NCBI GenBank assembly: GCA_001184205.1 | Contig: LBMP01000006.1 | Location: 1-64,000 of the forward strand | Direction: 5' to 3' | Source of the DNA: Desulfocarbo indianensis | GTDB lineage: Bacteria; Desulfobacterota; Desulfarculia; Desulfarculales; Desulfarculaceae | DNA: 64,000 bases | Part shown: positions 61,286 through 64,000 of the stretch, in pieces | How positions within the stretch are numbered: position 1 is the stretch's first letter | Layout: the number at the start of each line of letters is the position of its first letter | Position numbers and translations under genes: made by a program | The notes under the pieces: generated by a model | Seen by the model: only the letters and a program-made list of their open reading frames with translations | What the model was told of the DNA's origin: nothing | The model's database searches: none

Positions 61286-61303
61286 TAATCGGGACCTATA
61301 AAA
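61286..61303. promoter_or_regulatory. TATA-type box with GGGACC
   Basis: CGGGACCTATAAAAC lies near 61285-61300. The GGGACC half-site and a TATA-like box recall the other promoters; it could serve the plus gene at 61341, whose ribosome site (AAAGGAGACTCAG) lies further downstream, or the minus gene. Confidence 0.4.
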
Positions 61304-61340
61304 CAAAGCCAGAAAATGGACACCGCGAAAGGAGACTCAG

Positions 61341-61550
61341 ATGCCCAGAAAGAAGGTTTTTGACAAGGAGCCGTTGGTGCGCGCCATTGAGGAAATCGAA
61401 ATGGAGATGAAAAAGCCAATCGACAATCCTTGGGTGGTAAAGGGCAAGTACCGAGCCATAGGATACTTGAAGGACGAACTGTTCCAGGCTTGCCGAAACG
61501 AAATGCCGCAGCAAAAGTCTCTGCTCAGGCCTGCCGGGGAACAGGGTTGA
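61341..61550 (+). CDS. Hypothetical small protein
   Basis: A 69-residue protein with strong AAAGGAG site, rich in Lys and Glu at the start (KKVFDKEPLVRAIEEIEMEMKK). Function unknown. It precedes the RemA-like gene by 4 bp, so they are probably an operon. Confidence 0.55.
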   Translation: MPRKKVFDKEPLVRAIEEIEMEMKKPIDNPWVVKGKYRAIGYLKDELFQACRNEMPQQKSLLRPAGEQG

Positions 61551-61554
61551 GGCC

Positions 61555-61809
61555 ATGCTGGTAAACATCGGCCATGAGAGCTCCATCGAGCGGAATCTGG
61601 TGGTGTGTGTGCTGCCACCGGGCTCCGCCCCAAACAAGCGCATGCGAGAGGCCGCCGCCAAAGAGGGAAATCTCATCGACGCCACAGCCGGGCGCCAAAC
61701 CAGGAGCTTGGTGGTGATGAGCACCGGACATCTGGTGGCAAGCTTTCTTCAGCCCGACACCATACGGGCAAGGTTGGACGCGCCTGAAAAACAGGGATGC
61801 TTAAATTAG
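61555..61809 (+). CDS. RemA/DUF370-family DNA-binding protein
   Basis: An 84-residue protein matching RemA/DUF370: MLVNIGHESSIERNLVVCVL, then PNKRMREAAAKEGNLIDATAGRQTRSLVVMSTGHLV and FLQPDTIRARL. RemA is a bacterial DNA-binding protein that assembles on repeated sites and activates matrix genes in Bacillus. Its presence in an element with archaeal-type genes is unusual. Coupled to the preceding small gene. Confidence 0.8.
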   Translation: MLVNIGHESSIERNLVVCVLPPGSAPNKRMREAAAKEGNLIDATAGRQTRSLVVMSTGHLVASFLQPDTIRARLDAPEKQGCLN

Positions 61810-61882
61810 GTATGCTGGCGGCAGACTTATTCCAAAGTCATCTTACGCTGAATTTTGCCCAATTCCTCAAGGCCATGCCCCC

Positions 61883-62137
61883 TTACAGCCCCAACTCAGC
61901 CTTGACGTCGGTCCAGTTGGCAAAGCCTTTTCCCCGGCCTTCCTGTAAAGCAGAAAGGGCATCGCGTACATCGACAACGTCCTCAATGGCCTCGAGCAAT
62001 TCCAGATCCTCCAAAGACATCAGAGCCGCGCCCCTGTGGCCCTTGCGGGTGATGCGTATACGTTCTTTGCCATAAGTGACGCGATTCATAAGGTCGGCGA
62101 TTTCCTTTTTTACCTGAGAGACGCCTACTTCAGCCAT
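61883..62137 (-). CDS. Phd/YefM-type antitoxin, toxin apparently lost
   Basis: An 84-residue protein (VSQVKKEIADLMNRVTYG, RIRITRKGHRGAALMSLEDLELL) of the Phd/YefM family. Downstream on the same strand a toxin would be expected; only a short degenerate stretch (LEELGKIQRKMTLE in one frame, 61827-61870) remains, so the toxin is probably decayed. The stop is the only boundary I am sure of. Confidence 0.8.
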   Translation of the reverse strand: MAEVGVSQVKKEIADLMNRVTYGKERIRITRKGHRGAALMSLEDLELLEAIEDVVDVRDALSALQEGRGKGFANWTDVKAELGL

Positions 62138-62220
62138 GTGACACCTCTCTGGTACAAGTTGTCCTACTTAGCTATCTTGATCAAATAATAACAAGACGGT
62201 GGCGTTGTGGCATAAGTATA

Positions 62221-63720
62221 ATGGGAAACAATGTGGTCCCGGCTGGGAAAGAGCGATACTTCTCGACCGTCAATTCGGGCTATATTAATCAATTACTGAA
62301 CATAGTTGGTGATAAAAAGGAGCCCGGCTTGAAACCGTCTCTGGCATTCGACCGTGGGACCTTGTGCCTGACAGGCATCGGGCAGACAAGGCTGCCCCAA
62401 GGCCTGGGAAGTGATTTGTGGCAATGGGACAAAAGGTCATTGTTGTGGCGCTGTGATGCCCTGCACTACACCGAGGTCTTGGAGCGGATCGGAAAAGCCG
62501 GTTTGGGTGTCATCGACACCGTGCCCCGTTGGCGGGATGTGCGTTGGGGCCGGATAAACCTCCCCGTGCTGCGGACTGAGCAGAATGAGGCCGTGGACGC
62601 CTGGCTGGGCAGCGGAGCGGGCCTGGTGATCATGCCTACCGGCACGGGCAAGACCGAGGTGGCCCTGGCCATAATGAAACAGACTGCGGTGTCGACCCTG
62701 GTGGTGGCTCCGGTGCGTGATCTCATGTATCAGTGGCACCAGCGCATCCTGCGCGGCCTCAACTACGATGCCGGCATTATCGGCGATAATATCTACGATC
62801 TCAAAGCGGTCTCTGTAACCACCTACGATAGTGCCTACATCCATATGGATAAGCTGGGCGACCATTTCGGCATGATCGTGTTCGACGAGTGCCACCACCT
62901 GCCTGGACGCCTGCGGCGTGACGCCGCCGTGATGTGCGCCGCTCCCATGCGTCTGGGGTTGACCGCAACTCCCGAGCGCTCGGACGGCAGGCACGTTGAC
63001 CTGGAATGGCTCATTGGGCCCAAGCTGTACGAGATGCCTCTGGCAAAGGCGAGGGGACGCACCCTGGCCGAGTATGAGGTGGTGAGAATACCTGTGCACC
63101 TCAACCCTGAGGAGCGGGCCAGGTACGATTCGCTTTCCCGGCATGTGCGCGGTTTCATGTATGAGCGGCGAAAGGATCAGGATGGCTACTCCTGGGAAGA
63201 CCTGTGCGCGGAGACGTGCAAGGACCCGGGGGCACGCAGGGCGCAGAAGGCATACTTCGCCAAACAAGCCATCGAGGACCGGGCCGAAGAAAAACTACGG
63301 GTGCTGGAAGACCTCTTTCGCCTGCATGCCGACGCCATGGTAATAGTCTTTACCGGCTCCAATGCCATGGCCCGTGACGTGAGCCTCAGGTTCCTCATCC
63401 CTTGCCTGCTCAACCACTCCAAGAAGCACGAGAGGCGGGACATCCTGGAGGGCTTTGCCCGGGGAGATTACCCGGCAATCGTGGCCAACCAGGTGCTGGA
63501 CGAGGGGGTGGACGTGCCCAAGGCCAAGGTGGCGGTGGTTTTGGGCGGCAAATCATCCAGCCGGCAAGCCATACAACGTTTGGGCCGGGTGTTGCGCAAG
63601 TCCGGTTCGGACAAGGCGGTGCTGTATGAAGTAGTGTGCGAAGAAACCAAGGAGGAGATGCGCTCCCGGCGGCGCAGGAGAAACGATGCTTACCAGGGAA
63701 CACGGCATCGCCGAATATAA
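62221..63720 (+). CDS. xpb: XPB-like DNA helicase
   Basis: A 499-residue superfamily 2 helicase: an N-terminal damage-recognition-like region (FDRGTLCLTGIGQTRL), Walker A IMPTGTGKTEVAL, DECHH (motif II), LTATPERSDGRH (III), and LDEGVDVPKAKVAVVL with QRLGRVLRKS (V, VI). XPB opens DNA in archaeal and eukaryotic repair. It overlaps a Bax1-like gene, the known archaeal partner. The ATG start has no strong ribosome site. Confidence 0.85.
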   Translation: MGNNVVPAGKERYFSTVNSGYINQLLNIVGDKKEPGLKPSLAFDRGTLCLTGIGQTRLPQGLGSDLWQWDKRSLLWRCDALHYTEVLERIGKAGLGVIDTVPRWRDVRWGRINLPVLRTEQNEAVDAWLGSGAGLVIMPTGTGKTEVALAIMKQTAVSTLVVAPVRDLMYQWHQRILRGLNYDAGIIGDNIYDLKAVSVTTYDSAYIHMDKLGDHFGMIVFDECHHLPGRLRRDAAVMCAAPMRLGLTATPERSDGRHVDLEWLIGPKLYEMPLAKARGRTLAEYEVVRIPVHLNPEERARYDSLSRHVRGFMYERRKDQDGYSWEDLCAETCKDPGARRAQKAYFAKQAIEDRAEEKLRVLEDLFRLHADAMVIVFTGSNAMARDVSLRFLIPCLLNHSKKHERRDILEGFARGDYPAIVANQVLDEGVDVPKAKVAVVLGGKSSSRQAIQRLGRVLRKSGSDKAVLYEVVCEETKEEMRSRRRRRNDAYQGTRHRRI

Positions 63721-64000
63721 AGATGGCCGCATAATACCGGACAGGCTGACCACCGGGCGGCATGGTCACTACCGGGACTATGCCCAGGCCATGTTGGAGG
63801 CGTACCGGCAAGGCCGGGGCAACACCCGCAGAAATCTGCATCGTCAGGTGGCCTTAATCTTTATCGAGGAGGACGATTGCCCATCCCGCCGCATTGAGGC
63901 CTTTTGCAAGCTTTTGGACGACGCAAGCACCTTTTCCCGCGATCCCAAGGGAGAGGCGGCCAAGCTGCGGCGAAAAGTCTTCCGACTGTCAGCACCGAGT
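63686..64000 (+). CDS. bax1: Bax1/DUF790-like nuclease, partial
   Basis: From ATG 63686 (GGAG upstream, 35 bp overlap with the helicase gene) the frame is open to the window edge (105 residues): LTREHGIAEYKDGRIIPDRL, then RIEAFCKLLDDASTF, which fits the N-terminal part of Bax1, the XPB partner that forms a helicase-nuclease in archaea. The catalytic part lies outside the window. Confidence 0.7.
   Translation, partial: MLTREHGIAEYKDGRIIPDRLTTGRHGHYRDYAQAMLEAYRQGRGNTRRNLHRQVALIFIEEDDCPSRRIEAFCKLLDDASTFSRDPKGEAAKLRRKVFRLSAPS

Noticed and set aside
8187-61303. Reading the CGAAA/TATA motif as a single bacterial sigma promoter
   Set aside because: The two elements touch each other rather than lying about 17 bp apart, and the distance to the start codons is constant, which does not fit a -35/-10 pair.

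Overview
HOST AND OVERALL CHARACTER. The window is a GC-rich mosaic of mobile and defence DNA. Its chromosomal landmarks look bacterial, perhaps Desulfobacterota (Deltaproteobacteria-like): a tRNA-Asp(GTC) 3' fragment with an encoded CCA end, GGAGG-type ribosome sites, hairpin-plus-T terminators, lipoprotein signal peptides, a class II ribonucleotide reductase and a diheme cytochrome c. Much of the mobile backbone (about 8-36 kb and 58-64 kb) instead carries archaeal-type information genes and signals: an Orc1/Cdc6 initiator beside ORB-like repeats and an AT-rich palindrome, HerA-like ATPases, an XPB helicase followed by a Bax1-like nuclease, and a set of promoters with a CGAAA-type element directly abutting a TTTAWATA-type box. 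Several of these genes start about 26-28 bp downstream of the box, as leaderless archaeal genes do. A palindrome, GGTCCCGGGACC, recurs at these promoters. The host domain cannot be settled from sequence alone; I infer a cross-domain or hybrid integrative element in a bacterium.

LAYOUT. 0-5.3 kb (minus): an operon JAB/MPN peptidase, E2-like, E1-like and a HerA-type ATPase, a ubiquitin-like module with no recognisable modifier gene. 5.5-6.3 kb: two unknown genes. 6.3-8.1 kb: nrdJ with a scrambled internal segment. 8.2-20.6 kb: plasmid or ICE-type backbone (membrane coiled-coil protein, SNF2-like helicase, DUF6094 methyltransferase, ArdC, DUF2958, HerA ATPase, Cas4-like nuclease). 20.8-21.4 kb: a Phd/RelE-type toxin-antitoxin pair. 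21.4-26.2 kb: QatABCD defence. 26.2-36.2 kb: backbone with the Orc1/Cdc6 origin, zinc-ribbon and lipoprotein genes, winged-helix proteins, an iteron-like array, a PD-(D/E)XK nuclease and a replication-relaxation protein. 36.4-38.7 kb: short type II CBASS. 38.9-48.1 kb: XRE regulator, ImmA/IrrE-like protease and a type I restriction-modification operon containing RhuM. 48.5-52.7 kb: cytochrome and a P-type ATPase.

At 52.9-53.3 kb a tRNA-Asp fragment, flanked by two different families of paired repeats, marks an integration junction. To its right are a tyrosine integrase (53.3-54.4 kb), a damaged IS21-family element (54.4-56.7 kb), a broken JAB-E1 locus (56.7-58.2 kb) and a second backbone segment (58.3-64 kb). 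That segment has paralogues of the coiled-coil, zinc-ribbon, small helical and lipoprotein genes of the first, plus a RemA/DUF370 regulator and the XPB-Bax1 pair.

HOW IT WORKS TOGETHER. The backbone supplies replication, DNA processing and regulation. Defence cargo (Qat, CBASS, type I restriction, and possibly the JAB-E2-E1-HerA module) is inserted between backbone blocks. Three separate ubiquitin-like conjugation loci occur in one window. No CRISPR array or rRNA gene was found.
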